From positions 1 to 64,000 of the forward strand of contig CAZTYE010000001.1 of the NCBI GenBank assembly GCA_964617645.1: a DNA stretch of 64,000 bases, in the 5' to 3' direction. This document shows positions 1 through 8,602 of the stretch, piece after piece. The notes under the pieces were generated by a model. The model did no database searches. It saw only the letters and a list, made by a program, of their open reading frames with translations, and was not told the origin of the DNA. The position numbers were made by a program, and so were the translations under genes. Each line of letters begins with the position of its first letter. The stretch's first letter is position 1. This stretch comes from JADJGC01 sp964617645 (GTDB taxonomy: Bacteria; Zixibacteria; MSB-5A5; CAIYYT01).

Positions 1-90
1 ATGAGGTACTGGACGCGATCTATCCGCCGCCGATCTCGAGCGGTTGGACAATTCGAATCAATCCGAAAGAAATCAGGGGAGGAGCGCAGG

Positions 91-1937
91 ATGCGCACCA
101 AGATATTATGGGCGATCACTTTCGTCTGCGCGACGAGCATAGTGATTAGTGCGCAACCGTTTTATGCCTATACAGAGGACGGTGCGCACGTGAACTTTTC
201 GGTTATGGATTCGCTTCTATCAGTGAAACCCAACGGCTCACGTGCGGTGGTCGATCAAATCTTATCCACAGTCTCCGGGCTCGATCCGTCGATACAACCG
301 ATCGACATCACCGCCGGGTTCTTCTTGCTTCACGTGCTGCCCGGCCACGACCCCGTTGCGATTGTTGATTCGCTGCGGGGGCGGAGCGACGTGATCTTCG
401 CGAATGTTGCTCTCTGGGACAGCGTTGGCAATCCGGTCTACATGACCGAGCATGTGGTCGCGAACTTTGAGACGAGCGCCGCACCGGCTCAAATCGACTC
501 GATGAACGTTGCGCATGGCATGGTCGTGCTCGACTCGCTGTTTGACGATCCCTTCTGTTGCTCCTGAAGCTGACGCCGGCCTCGGACCTTGACGTTCTCA
601 GCATGGGCAACCACTACCACGAATCCCCGCTTGTCAAATACGCGAAGGCCGGGATGAGTTTGAACATCGAGCTGAATTTTCAGCCGCTTGACGAGTATTG
701 GCAATATCAGTGGCACTTTCGCAACGTCTTACAGGGCGGTCAGGAAGACGCCGATATCGATCTCGATGAGGCCTTCGATTTCTGGACGGATCCTTTGCGA
801 TTCATCACAGTGGCAATACTCGACGATGGTTTTGAGCCGCACGAGGACATGCCGGCGAATCGGTTCATCGGCGGGTGGGACTACTACAGAAACGATCCGG
901 ACTTTTCGCCGGGCGATCGGCAAGTACACGGGATGGCCTGCATGGGGATCATCGCCGCAGAGACCGCCTTTGAATGGAATGAACCTCGAACCGGGGTTGC
1001 AGGTATCTCCGATCACGTTAGGATTATCGGCCAGAAGATCTCCAGCAACAACGACAACGTTTATACGGACATAGAGGACGCTGATATTGCCGACGCCTTT
1101 TCGGATGCTGTACTACAGGGAGCGCGGATAATATCCAATAGTTGGAGCGTTGCCACATCTCGTGTTCCAACTTTTCCGACGACGGTCTACTGGATTCGCA
1201 AAGCCGACAGCGCCGGCGTAACGATTATCGGCTCGGCTGGTAACACGGGCGCTGCACCGCTTCCGGCTGCTCAGGAAGTGCGTTTTCCAGCCAACATGCC
1301 GGAGGTCATTGCCGTAGGAGCATCTGACAGTGTTGACGGTCGATGGAACTACAGTTCTTTCGGGGCCGAACTTGATGTCGTCGCTCCGAGCGGGAACCTG
1401 CCGTGGGGCAAAATGGTTGGTCAGGGCCACCGCGGTCATTTCTGGACATTCGATCAGATGGGAGTAGAAGGCATAAATGATGGCTCCATGGATTGCTATG
1501 TGAACGATCTGAACTACAACTGCGGCTTTGGCGGCACATCAGCCGCTGCGCCCCAGGTGACCGGAGTTGTGGCGTTGGTGCTTCTTCGTCGACCCGATCT
1601 GATCGGCCAAACGGAGACAATGCGCCAGATTATTCGTCACTCATCCGAAGATAAGGGCAGTCCCGGCTGGGATCCTTACTACGGCTGGGGTCGTCTCAAC
1701 GCTGCTCGCGCTCTATTGGCTGTCGTCCGCGGCGACGCGGACAATAGTGGCGGGTAATCGATTGCGGATGCCGTTTGGATATTAAACTACATCATGTCGG
1801 GCGACCCGCCACCCTACCCGCATATGCTCTGCGGGGACGCAGATGGCAACGGCGCGATCAGCATCGCCGATGCCGTCTACTTGATTAACTATATCTACGC
1901 TGGCGGTCTGCCGCCGCCGATCAGTTTCAACTATTGA
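91..1937 (+). pseudogene. S8 subtilisin-like protease with dockerin tail, frameshifted and stop-interrupted
   Basis: This was a secreted serine protease. The start at 91 follows a GGGGAGGAGC ribosome binding site and opens a signal peptide (MRTKILWAITFVCATSIVIS). The pro-region is in one frame up to a stop at 565-567. The protease continues in another frame, open from 546, which fits loss of one base near 558. The catalytic regions survive: Asp in ILDDG, His in VHGMACMG and Ser in GGTSAAAPQ. A second lesion, TAA at 1755-1757, sits inside the first dockerin repeat. The same frame then continues through the rest of a type I dockerin (SIADAVWILNYI, then GDADGNGAISIADAVYL) to TGA at 1935. The lost residue lines up with F, I, W or L in the two intact dockerins of this window. 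Either this is real decay or two sequencing errors; neighbouring genes are intact. Confidence 0.8.
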
Positions 1938-1958
1938 AATTGATCCGACACGAACGAC

Positions 1959-1992
1959 AACGGCCTTCAAGTCACGTGACGGCCGTTGAAGG
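1959..1992 (+). terminator. Hairpin after the protease pseudogene
   Basis: AACGGCC (1959-1965) pairs with GGCCGTT (1981-1987). The overlapping pair CCTTCAA (1964-1970) and TTGAAGG (1986-1992) forms an alternative stem. It lies 22 bases after the dockerin stop, but no clear T run follows, so its role as a terminator is inferred. Confidence 0.4.
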
Positions 1993-2152
1993 ACGTCTCT
2001 AAGACTGCAACGTCATGTTCAGGCTTCGCGGGTAGAGACGTCTCGGCAGCCAAAACAATGAAAGCAAGAGGAAGCCTATAGGATTTAGCGTCAGCGCACA
2101 GGGAAGCGACGGAAAATCGCAGTCGCATTGGCCACGTATACGGCGTGGTGCA

Positions 2153-3184
2153 CTACCGCAAAGTCGCCGGTTTGACGCTCATCGGGTACTTGCCGAAAGC
2201 GGCATAACCAGTGCGCAAGGTGTTCTCCGATTGCTCATGCTGCCACTCGGCAACCATTTTCGGATTGTAGCTCAATACCGGCGTCACAAAAACACGGATC
2301 GCGAAAGTCTCAAACGCCGCGACCCATTGCCATTCAAGTTCCACGCTGCCCGGCGTCGTCGAGACATCTCGCGCGCGCCAGCAAAGCGTGTCCGAGTCGC
2401 TGGTGTTGTCGATGCGCAAGTCGGGTCGCGAAGACCCCGGCTGAAAATAGCCGACATAGAACGGCTCGCTGGAGAAGTACCAGTCGACCGGAATGATGTT
2501 CCATCCGGTTTCGACTTCAGCGAAGAAACTACTTACCGCCACCCGATTCACCGGCACGTAGACGTTATCGGCGGGCGAAAACTCGCTGTCGTAGCCGATC
2601 AATTGGATTATTGTATCGCCTTGACAGAAATTCAGCGCCACGGAGTCAACGAACACGCGGTCCTGATCTTTCGGAAAGAAGAAACCCTTAAGCCAGAAGT
2701 AATCGAGCGAGTCGACCTCCCAGCAATCTTCGAAACCGGCATCATCCGTGATCAACCACTCTCCGCCGTTGAGGATAAAGACTTCAACCGAGTCACGCGT
2801 CGAGTTTTCCGCCTGCGGCGCGTTGATAATCACGACAGCCTTGGCAACGCCGATTTCATCCAACTCTGCCCGGTCGGCCGTAAGCGTGATCGTGGCGTCG
2901 TTGGAGCCCGAGACGGCTGAAGCCTCAAGCCAACCGCCGTGCGCCGGCTGCGCCATCTTGCCGATGCCGGTCAGACGGTAGGAAATAGTCAAATCCCAGG
3001 CCAGCGATCCGGAGCCGATGTTGTCGATCGTGAAGCTGGCGGTAGTTCCGGTGGGGCCGAAGTCAACCTTATGCTTATTAATCTGTAGTAGGGGGCCGCT
3101 TGTACAGGTCGGGCATTCGTCATCACTGCAACCAAAGGTGAACAAGGCCAACGCCGCAAGGGCGACCAAGAGCCGGCGTTTCAT
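2153..3184 (-). CDS. Secreted lipoprotein with BACON-like N-terminal domain
   Basis: A 343-residue protein of unknown function. The start at 3184 follows GGAGGA seven bases upstream and begins a lipoprotein-type signal (MKRRLLVALAALALFTFGC, Cys19). A longer reading frame exists upstream but has no such signal. Residues about 30-125 (LQINKHKVDFGPTGTTASFT...IDNIGSGSLAWDL) resemble a BACON/Ig-like domain, usually a binding or spacer module. The C-terminal two thirds is not recognised; it is rich in Trp, Asp and aromatic residues and has Cys pairs. The gene stands alone and is divergent from the next lipoprotein gene. Outer-membrane or surface location is inferred from the signal. Confidence 0.75.
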   Translation of the reverse strand: MKRRLLVALAALALFTFGCSDDECPTCTSGPLLQINKHKVDFGPTGTTASFTIDNIGSGSLAWDLTISYRLTGIGKMAQPAHGGWLEASAVSGSNDATITLTADRAELDEIGVAKAVVIINAPQAENSTRDSVEVFILNGGEWLITDDAGFEDCWEVDSLDYFWLKGFFFPKDQDRVFVDSVALNFCQGDTIIQLIGYDSEFSPADNVYVPVNRVAVSSFFAEVETGWNIIPVDWYFSSEPFYVGYFQPGSSRPDLRIDNTSDSDTLCWRARDVSTTPGSVELEWQWVAAFETFAIRVFVTPVLSYNPKMVAEWQHEQSENTLRTGYAAFGKYPMSVKPATLR

Positions 3185-3640
3185 GAAATCCTCCGTGTTT
3201 CCAATGTATGAGCAACCTTGAGTGAGCAGGCAGCTTGCCCCGGCAGCCGCCCGAAATGACTTGATAATAAGACGCGCGATGCAATCGAACAACAAATATC
3301 TGCGACCCAAATCCGCGTGTCGCTGCGCTGATCCGGACGGATTTTCATCTCAGTTCAAGCAATCCTCATTGAGCGGTGAGTCGTCGTCGCCGTAACGAAT
3401 CGCGGAAGGGAAGCCAGTCGTTCTGAATCGTAGAACCGAGACGAGCATACTCACTCCTGCTCTTTCGAAGGTCCCAAAGTATGGGTTGTTGCAGAATGCA
3501 CCGGCGTCGCCGTAGTGCGGCCGTTTGTTCGTTTTTTCACAAACGCACCGTACGATAACGCCGACCAAACGCTCTGTATTGTGGATGAAGAACCGCCGAC
3601 CGCTACCGGAAGTTCACTTTCTCACTCGAGGAGGTTTCTC
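3185..3640. other. Divergent intergenic region
   Basis: 456 bases between two divergent lipoprotein genes. Besides the minus-strand promoter candidate it holds a 7-bp inverted repeat, CGTTTGT (3522-3528) and ACAAACG (3539-3545), and the strong GAGGAGG ribosome binding site just before 3641. I see no RNA gene or repeat family here. Confidence 0.6.
3264..3292 (-). promoter_or_regulatory. Candidate promoter for the BACON-like lipoprotein
   Basis: On the minus strand TTGTTC and TATTAT are separated by 17 bases, about 80 bases before the start codon at 3184. The -10 box matches the consensus at five of six positions; the -35 box is weak. Confidence 0.45.
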
Positions 3641-4582
3641 ATGTCCCCCCGCCCGATTCTTGTGCTTTTACGCGTCGCGCTTGGCCTGATCACACTGATC
3701 AACTTGTCCAGTTGTTCGCGAGAGGCTCCGGTAGCGCCGATGAGCTTGGATAAGGTCTGGTCGGGTCCGGACGACTGTCCCGACTGCCCGCAGGTCAACT
3801 TCGCGGCTCGCATCGAATTGATGGACCACAATCGCCGAGAACTGACGTTCTTCGGCCGCCCCGATACCGCTGTTGCCTTAGAAAACACGGAGATGGTTCG
3901 GGTCAAGGCCGGCAATCATTTCCGCGTGCAGTTCGGTGATCTGCGGATCAACGACTCCGTCGAGATCAACGGCTATCGACATCATAACGGCGAAATATAC
4001 ATCAACAGGATTCGCGTCCACCAAACGGACTCCTGCTACAATTGGGATTTGTCGTTCCGCGATCAGATCGCGTCAATCGACTACGCCAATGGCACACTTA
4101 CCGTCGTCGGTCGCCCGGAACTGGTGACAACTGACGACAACACGCTGATCTGGGGCACAATCTCCGGTGGCCGCCAACTGGCGCTCAGCGGCGGGCAGAA
4201 TCAGAACCGCCACTATCTGAAGCAAGAGCGTGACACTACGTTCGCCTTCACAGATCTGCAGATCGGAGACGTTGTTGAAGTTAAGGCGGCCATTGTCGAC
4301 GCCAACACGCTCCTGGCCGTAAGTGTCAAGATTGCCAACTGCAACGAACGCCAGTGCATAACGTTTACGGCGGCAATCGCGGTATTGGATGCAAACGCCC
4401 GGACAATCTCGTTCGTCGGTCAAACTTGGGCCGGCTTGGTCTGCCCTCATGCCCGGCTACTGGATGTTGACGGCAACGATCTCACTCTGAACGACTTCGC
4501 CGTTGGCGAACTGGTCACTGTCAAAGGGCTGCCCACTACGGAAAACGCACTGAGAATCTGCGAGATGGTCAAAGTTGAGTAA
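3641..4582 (+). CDS. Lipoprotein with three DUF5666-like repeats
   Basis: A 313-residue secreted lipoprotein of unknown function. The start at 3641 follows GAGGAGG and begins a signal peptide ending in the lipobox LSSC (Cys25). After it come three similar modules of about 90 residues, each reading roughly as variable entry, NAxxLTVVG, then LxxGDxVEVKG (for example DHNRRELTFFGRPDTAV, YANGTLTVVGRPELV, DANARTISFVGQTW). This pattern fits DUF5666, a small beta domain common in secreted proteins. Similar modules occur in the AlgE-type protein at 24017-25840. No enzyme motif is visible. A hairpin after the stop suggests a single-gene transcript. Confidence 0.75.
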   Translation: MSPRPILVLLRVALGLITLINLSSCSREAPVAPMSLDKVWSGPDDCPDCPQVNFAARIELMDHNRRELTFFGRPDTAVALENTEMVRVKAGNHFRVQFGDLRINDSVEINGYRHHNGEIYINRIRVHQTDSCYNWDLSFRDQIASIDYANGTLTVVGRPELVTTDDNTLIWGTISGGRQLALSGGQNQNRHYLKQERDTTFAFTDLQIGDVVEVKAAIVDANTLLAVSVKIANCNERQCITFTAAIAVLDANARTISFVGQTWAGLVCPHARLLDVDGNDLTLNDFAVGELVTVKGLPTTENALRICEMVKVE

Positions 4583-4926
4583 TAGAAAGTCAAACCGGTG
4601 GTGGCGACGGCATAATCAGAACCGGTAGCATCGCCGCCCCGAACTCCAAGGCAGACGGAGAGTTGACCGTCTGCCTTGCGAGTTCCGTCGATAGCCTGGC
4701 CGCCGACAATCAGGTGCTGTCCTGATTCCGTATCACTTGCTGTACGAAATCGGAACAATTCTGCCTCACCATACTTGAAACTGAAGCGACATCCGCGTTC
4801 GATCGATCACAGTTACTGACTTTTAGCGGGCTAAGGTGAAACCGTGTATGAGGTTCTGCCGAACTCCCAGTACAATTGAAACATAGACTATAATAATCCA
4901 GTTACTCCACATTAGAAGAGGTAGAC
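4583..4926. other. Intergenic region with two hairpins
   Basis: 344 bases. It holds the large stem-loop at 4641-4685, a second stem AATCAGG (4708-4714) with CCTGATT (4721-4727), and a TATAAT box at 4889-4894 upstream of the next gene without a convincing -35 box. Nothing else is recognisable. Confidence 0.55.
4641..4685 (+). terminator. Long stem-loop after the DUF5666 lipoprotein
   Basis: A perfect 11-bp stem, AAGGCAGACGG (4648-4658) with CCGTCTGCCTT (4667-4677), is extended by an outer stem GAACTC (4641-4646) with GAGTTC (4680-4685). No long T run follows, so it is a transcript-end hairpin by inference. Confidence 0.5.
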
Positions 4927-6879
4927 ATGACGAGACTCTGTAACACGCTCCTACTCACGGCGGCGCTCTTGTTGGCGGCAGCAATACCGGCTCGAGCGAC
5001 GATTCACAACATTTCCGTATTCAATTTCGATTTCTCACCTAAGGGAAAGGTCGTCCAGCGCGGCGATACCGTCCGTTGGACTTGGGGCGGCGGTTTCCAT
5101 TCGACGACTTCCTTGCTCGGGAATGGACAATCCTGGGACTCAGGTATTCTGAGCACACTCGGCGCGACTTTCGATCTGATCATTACCGACACGGCCACAG
5201 CGGGTTTTTACAAGTACGAATGCAGTGTCCATCCGCTGTCGATGCGCGATTCAATAATCGTTCAGGTACCCGGTGAGCCGAGATATTACACTTTCCTGCT
5301 CGATGACGATCAGGAAAATACCTGTCTTGGCAACGGCAGCGCGGCAACCGGCTGGGGTCTGGCAATCCTGAATGCCGCTGAGACTCAGCTTTCGGTTTAC
5401 GTCGAGCACAGCGTTGTTGCGCCGACGGGCGCGCACATTCATTTCGGCGCGCCTTGTGTCGATGGCGGCCCGATCCGGTTCGGGTTCACCAGCCCGCTCA
5501 GTCCGATTCATCAGACTTGGAGCCTCAGTCCGGCTAATGTCGCCGAGCTAAAGGCGGGCAATCTCTATGTCAATGTTCATACAGCCACGAACCCCGGCGG
5601 TGAAATCCGCGGTCAAATCGTGCGGCAGCCACTGAAGTTTCCATTCACGCTTGATGAGGCGCAGGCCAACGGCGGTGCGGGTACCGGAAGCCTGGCAAAC
5701 GGTTTTGCCGTCTGCGAACTCGACTCCACCAGCAAGTCGTTGTCGATCAAGATTACGCATGATGTCAGCAGCCCCATCGACGGACATGTACACACCGGCC
5801 TGCCGGGAGTTGAAGGGGGAATTCGATTTGGATTTTCCAGTTCGACCAGCCCGATCAACCAAACATGGAATCTCGATACAGTCGCGGTTCGCGATCTGAT
5901 GGGCGGTAAACTCTACATCAATGTTCACTCGACCCCGTTTCCGACGGGAGAAATCCGCGGTCAACTGCGGCGTGAACAACTCACCATTGCCTCCGAGATG
6001 AACGGCGCGAAAGCCAATGGCGGCGCCGGAACCGGATCAACCAAGGTCGGTTTCGTAACCGCGACGCTGAGCGCGGACTTGAAGAGCTTGGCCCTGTATG
6101 CTGAGCACGATATCGCCAGCCCAATCGACGCCCATGTTCACTTTGGCGCCCCCAATGTCGAAGGGCCGATCCGGTTCGGGTTCTCCAGCCCGAACAGCCC
6201 GATCAGCGAGACGTGGACGCTAACGCCGCAAGATCTCACCGATCTTCTGAACGGAAACCTCTACGTGAACATTCACTCCGGCGCTTTCCCGTCCGGAGAA
6301 ATCCGCGGCCAGTTAGTGGCGACCGATGAGCTCACCTACCAGTTTGTGCTTGACGATGATCAAGCGAATTCGTGTCTCGGCACCGGAAGTACCGCCACGG
6401 GCAATGCCACCTGCAAGCTCAAGAAGGGAGGCCGGGAAATGACAATTCAGCTCACGCACAATGTGAGCAACCCGATCGACGGACATATTCACCTCGGCGC
6501 GGCTTGTGTAAGCGGCGGAATTCTCTTTGGCTTCGGCAGTCCGGTCAGTCCGATCAAGGATTTCTGGTATCTGGGCTCTTCGGATGTGGTTAACCTGCTC
6601 CAGAAGGAGCTCTACGCGAACATTCATTCGGTGGCGTTTCCGGTCGAAGAAATTCGCGGCCAGATCGAGAACAAGTGCAAGTGCGGCGATGCCGACGGCA
6701 ATGGTGCATTCTCGATTGCCGATGCCGTGTTTTTGATCAACTACATTTTTGCCGGCGGTGCGGCGCCGGCACCGAGCTGCCGAGGCGACGCCGACGGCAA
6801 CGGTGCGATCTCGATTGCTGACGCTGTATATTTAATCAATTTCATATTCGCGGGAGGCCCGACACCGACCTGCCCGTAA
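4927..6879 (+). CDS. Secreted cupredoxin-CHRD(x4)-dockerin protein
   Basis: A 650-residue secreted multidomain protein. A signal peptide ends near ARA (residue 25). Residues 27-112 look like a plastocyanin/cupredoxin domain (SPKGKVVQRGDTVRW, a GGGFHST histidine, then YECSVHP with a Cys and His placed as in type 1 copper sites). Four CHRD domains follow, starting near residues 119, 236, 351 and 468. Each has the typical AHIHFGAP, FGFTSPLSPI and LYVNVHTATNPGGEIRGQ signatures. Residues 583-650 are a type I dockerin with two calcium-loop repeats. CHRD domains occur in chordin and in many bacterial secreted proteins of unknown role; dockerins bind cohesins in characterised systems. Copper binding and surface attachment are inferences. 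No cohesin is seen in this window. Confidence 0.85.
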   Translation: MTRLCNTLLLTAALLLAAAIPARATIHNISVFNFDFSPKGKVVQRGDTVRWTWGGGFHSTTSLLGNGQSWDSGILSTLGATFDLIITDTATAGFYKYECSVHPLSMRDSIIVQVPGEPRYYTFLLDDDQENTCLGNGSAATGWGLAILNAAETQLSVYVEHSVVAPTGAHIHFGAPCVDGGPIRFGFTSPLSPIHQTWSLSPANVAELKAGNLYVNVHTATNPGGEIRGQIVRQPLKFPFTLDEAQANGGAGTGSLANGFAVCELDSTSKSLSIKITHDVSSPIDGHVHTGLPGVEGGIRFGFSSSTSPINQTWNLDTVAVRDLMGGKLYINVHSTPFPTGEIRGQLRREQLTIASEMNGAKANGGAGTGSTKVGFVTATLSADLKSLALYAEHDIASPIDAHVHFGAPNVEGPIRFGFSSPNSPISETWTLTPQDLTDLLNGNLYVNIHSGAFPSGEIRGQLVATDELTYQFVLDDDQANSCLGTGSTATGNATCKLKKGGREMTIQLTHNVSNPIDGHIHLGAACVSGGILFGFGSPVSPIKDFWYLGSSDVVNLLQKELYANIHSVAFPVEEIRGQIENKCKCGDADGNGAFSIADAVFLINYIFAGGAAPAPSCRGDADGNGAISIADAVYLINFIFAGGPTPTCP

Positions 6880-6908
6880 GCGACTTTTGCAGTCTCCCTC
6901 TTGCGCCC

Positions 6909-6938
6909 GAGACGTTCGGAATCCCTGCCGGACGTCTC
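6909..6938 (+). terminator. Stem-loop after the CHRD/dockerin gene
   Basis: GAGACGTTCGG (6909-6919) pairs with CCGGACGTCTC (6928-6938), with one T-G wobble and an 8-base loop. It lies 30 bases after the stop. The T run is weak. Confidence 0.55.
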
Positions 6939-7047
6939 TCCATTTGAGGTAAGTTGGCAAACAGGAGGCGATTAGTGCTGGTCGATCAATATGTTGTGCG
7001 ACAACGACTTATCAATTTCAAGTCTATTGCCGAGCGAAAAATGTTAT

Positions 7048-7076
7048 TGACAGACAACGGCCGCGCCGATACTTTC
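7048..7076 (+). promoter_or_regulatory. Sigma-70-type promoter of the RRM gene
   Basis: A perfect TTGACA (7048-7053), a 17-base spacer and TACTTT (7071-7076). A start near 7083 would give a leader of about 180 bases. Confidence 0.6.
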
Positions 7077-7264
7077 AGTGAGTGACCACCAGTCTCCCGT
7101 TTAATTGTTAAGGTTTGAAGTATCCAACGAGAGAGTTAAGCCGACACCGTTAATCAGGAAGACCGAAAGCGCAATCGTGCGCATCGAATTCGTGTTTGCC
7201 GCACCTTGGCGAACTTGTTGCCAATTTCGCGATTAGCCGGCAGACAAAACAGGAGTTTCTCTTA

Positions 7265-7600
7265 ATGAACAACATCTTTGTGGGCAACCTCTCGCGCCAA
7301 GCGACGGAAGAGGATTTGCGCGCTGCGTTCGCGGCGTTCGGCCATGTAGCTCGCGCCACGATCGTGAAGGACAAGTTTTCCGGCGAACCGCGCGGTTTCG
7401 GATTTGTCGAAATGGCGACTCGCGAGGAAGCTCAGGCGGCCATTGCCGGGATGAACGGCAAGGAGTTCATGGGCCGGACTTTGAACGTTAACGAAGCGCG
7501 TCCGCGCGAAAACGCCCCGCGTACCGGTGGCGGGGGTGGCGGTCGCATGGGCGGTGGTGGTGGCGGTGGTCGCCGCGATTATGGCAACCGTCGCGGGTAG
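7265..7600 (+). CDS. RRM-domain RNA-binding protein with Gly-rich tail
   Basis: A 111-residue protein with one RNA recognition motif (residues about 1-80): RNP2 is NIFVGNL, RNP1 is RGFGFVEM. The tail is glycine- and arginine-rich (GGGGGGRMGGGGGGGRRDYGNRRG). Family knowledge: bacterial proteins of this size bind single-stranded RNA and are often cold-induced. The start at 7265 was chosen because it directly precedes the RRM and has GGAG 11 bases upstream. The long leader is consistent with post-transcriptional control. A terminator follows at 7661. Confidence 0.9.
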   Translation: MNNIFVGNLSRQATEEDLRAAFAAFGHVARATIVKDKFSGEPRGFGFVEMATREEAQAAIAGMNGKEFMGRTLNVNEARPRENAPRTGGGGGGRMGGGGGGGRRDYGNRRG

Positions 7601-7660
7601 ACAATCAGGTTTTGTCGGCCTGACTTGAATTAGTCACTGATACGTTCGTTTGATAATTAG

Positions 7661-7692
7661 ACGCCGCTCGGAGTTCCCGGGCGGCGTTTGTT
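7661..7692 (+). terminator. Rho-independent terminator after the RRM gene
   Basis: ACGCCGCTCGG (7661-7671) pairs with CCGGGCGGCGT (7677-7687) with one mismatch, followed by TTGTTGT. It ends about a dozen bases before the next start codon. Confidence 0.7.
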
Positions 7693-7698
7693 GTCCTA

Positions 7699-8109
7699 AT
7701 GGTGCGAGAGCAAACCGTGAACGAAGAGAATTCTGCATCACTCGCTGGCTCTGAGATCTCGCTTTTCGAGGTAGTTTTCCCGTCGATGGTGAACCACTAC
7801 GGTACGCTTTTTGGCGGAATCGCGCTACAATGGATGGACCGGGCCGCCTGGGTTTGCTCGACGCGGTTTGCCCGCAAGACGATGGTGACGATTGCGTCGG
7901 ACCGGATCGTCTTCAAAAACCCGGTGCGGCAGGGAAGTCTTGTAGAACTCAAGGCGCGGATACAGAAAGTCGGGCGGACTTCGGTAACGGTTGACGTCGA
8001 ACTCTATTCGGAGAGTCCGCTGACGGGTAAGCGCGAACTGGCGACGCACGGCGAATTCGTGATGGTGGCGCTTGATGCCGACGGGCACCCGTGCCCGGTA
8101 CAAGGCTGA
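7699..8109 (+). CDS. Hotdog-fold acyl-CoA thioesterase
   Basis: A 136-residue cytoplasmic hotdog-fold protein of the YciA/BACH acyl-CoA thioesterase type, which hydrolyses acyl-CoA to free acid and CoA. The family signature is clear: FPSMVNHYGTLFGGIALQWMDRAA (residues about 28-52) carries the conserved Asn, Gly-Gly and Asp, followed by SDRIVFKNPVRQGSLVEL and VTVDVELYSE. Length fits the family. The start at 7699 has no clear ribosome binding site; an in-frame GTG at 7717 is an alternative. Substrate preference cannot be read from the sequence. Confidence 0.85.
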   Translation: MVREQTVNEENSASLAGSEISLFEVVFPSMVNHYGTLFGGIALQWMDRAAWVCSTRFARKTMVTIASDRIVFKNPVRQGSLVELKARIQKVGRTSVTVDVELYSESPLTGKRELATHGEFVMVALDADGHPCPVQG

Positions 8110-8160
8110 ATCGCAAGGCTGTTGTCAATAAGCGGGTTAGCCATTATCGCGCACTTCGAC

Positions 8161-8188
8161 TTGACAATGAAAATCTCACAGCTATATT
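8161..8188 (+). promoter_or_regulatory. Promoter of rpmG
   Basis: TTGACA (8161-8166), 16 bases, then TATATT (8183-8188). Both boxes are near consensus. The predicted leader is about 60 bases. Confidence 0.7.
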
Positions 8189-8253
8189 AATTAGCTCGGT
8201 TGGTAAGTCCTGCCGATTGAAGTTGAGTATTGTATTTTTGAGGAGATAAAGTC

Positions 8254-8439
8254 ATGGCCAAGAAAAAAGGCGATGCGCGGACGATGATCACGGTCGAGTG
8301 CACCGAAGCCCGTAAAGAAGGCGGTACGCCGTCCCGCTATACTACCTATAAGAACAAGCGCAACACGCCGGACCGGTTGGAAGTCAAGAAGTACAACCCG
8401 TACCTGCGCCGGCACACCATTCATCGCGAAACGCGGTAG
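8254..8439 (+). CDS. rpmG: 50S ribosomal protein L33
   Basis: A 61-residue basic protein matching L33 over its whole length (TTYKNKRNTPDRLEVKKYNPYLRRHTIHRETR). GAGGAG lies 9 bases before ATG. Of the four zinc-binding cysteines in zinc-ribbon L33 proteins only one remains (VECTEA), and the usual CPxC is replaced by NPYL. This is therefore a zinc-free type. It has its own promoter and a strong terminator, so it is monocistronic. Many bacteria place rpmG beside tRNA-Trp and secE; that arrangement is not seen here. Confidence 0.95.
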   Translation: MAKKKGDARTMITVECTEARKEGGTPSRYTTYKNKRNTPDRLEVKKYNPYLRRHTIHRETR

Positions 8440-8497
8440 AGCGACTCCCAGCAGCCCGCGCCAAGAGTGGTTCAGCGTGGGATGACCGATTTCAAAG

Positions 8498-8532
8498 GTC
8501 GGAACCGATGTGGTTCCGACTTTTGCTTTTTT
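8498..8532 (+). terminator. Strong Rho-independent terminator after rpmG
   Basis: GTCGGAACC (8498-8506), a 5-base loop GATGT and GGTTCCGAC (8512-8520), followed by TTTTGCTTTTTT. Preceding A residues extend the stem. Confidence 0.9.
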
Positions 8533-8567
8533 CTTCGCTTGTTGGTTCCATACGCATCCACCAGTTC

Positions 8568-8596
8568 TTGCGTGTCTGCTTCGATCTTCCTATACC
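8568..8596 (+). promoter_or_regulatory. Candidate promoter of the MFS gene
   Basis: TTGCGT (8568-8573), 17 bases, TATACC (8591-8596). Transcription would begin at about 8603, exactly at the ATG, so the mRNA may be leaderless. No ribosome binding site is visible, which agrees. Confidence 0.45.
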
Positions 8597-8602
8597 TACG
8601 CT

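Larger units (their letters stand above)
6880..7264. other. Intergenic region with terminator, promoter and long leader
   Basis: 385 bases. It contains the stem-loop at 6909-6938, a good promoter at 7048-7076 and then about 180 bases of predicted untranslated leader before the RRM gene. No further gene is visible. Confidence 0.6.

Noticed and set aside
263..271. TTATCCACA, a perfect DnaA box, and a similar TGTGGATAA near 25056
   Set aside because: Both are single copies inside coding sequence far from gyrB; no cluster or AT-rich element marks an origin.
546..567. Programmed frameshift in the first protease gene
   Set aside because: There is no slippery heptamer or clear downstream structure, and a second lesion (in-frame TAA) lies later in the gene, so decay or error is simpler.
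8189..8212. A tRNA-like D-arm sequence (TTAGCTCGGTTGGTAAG) between the rpmG promoter and gene
   Set aside because: No acceptor, anticodon or T arm can be built around it; it is the leader of rpmG.
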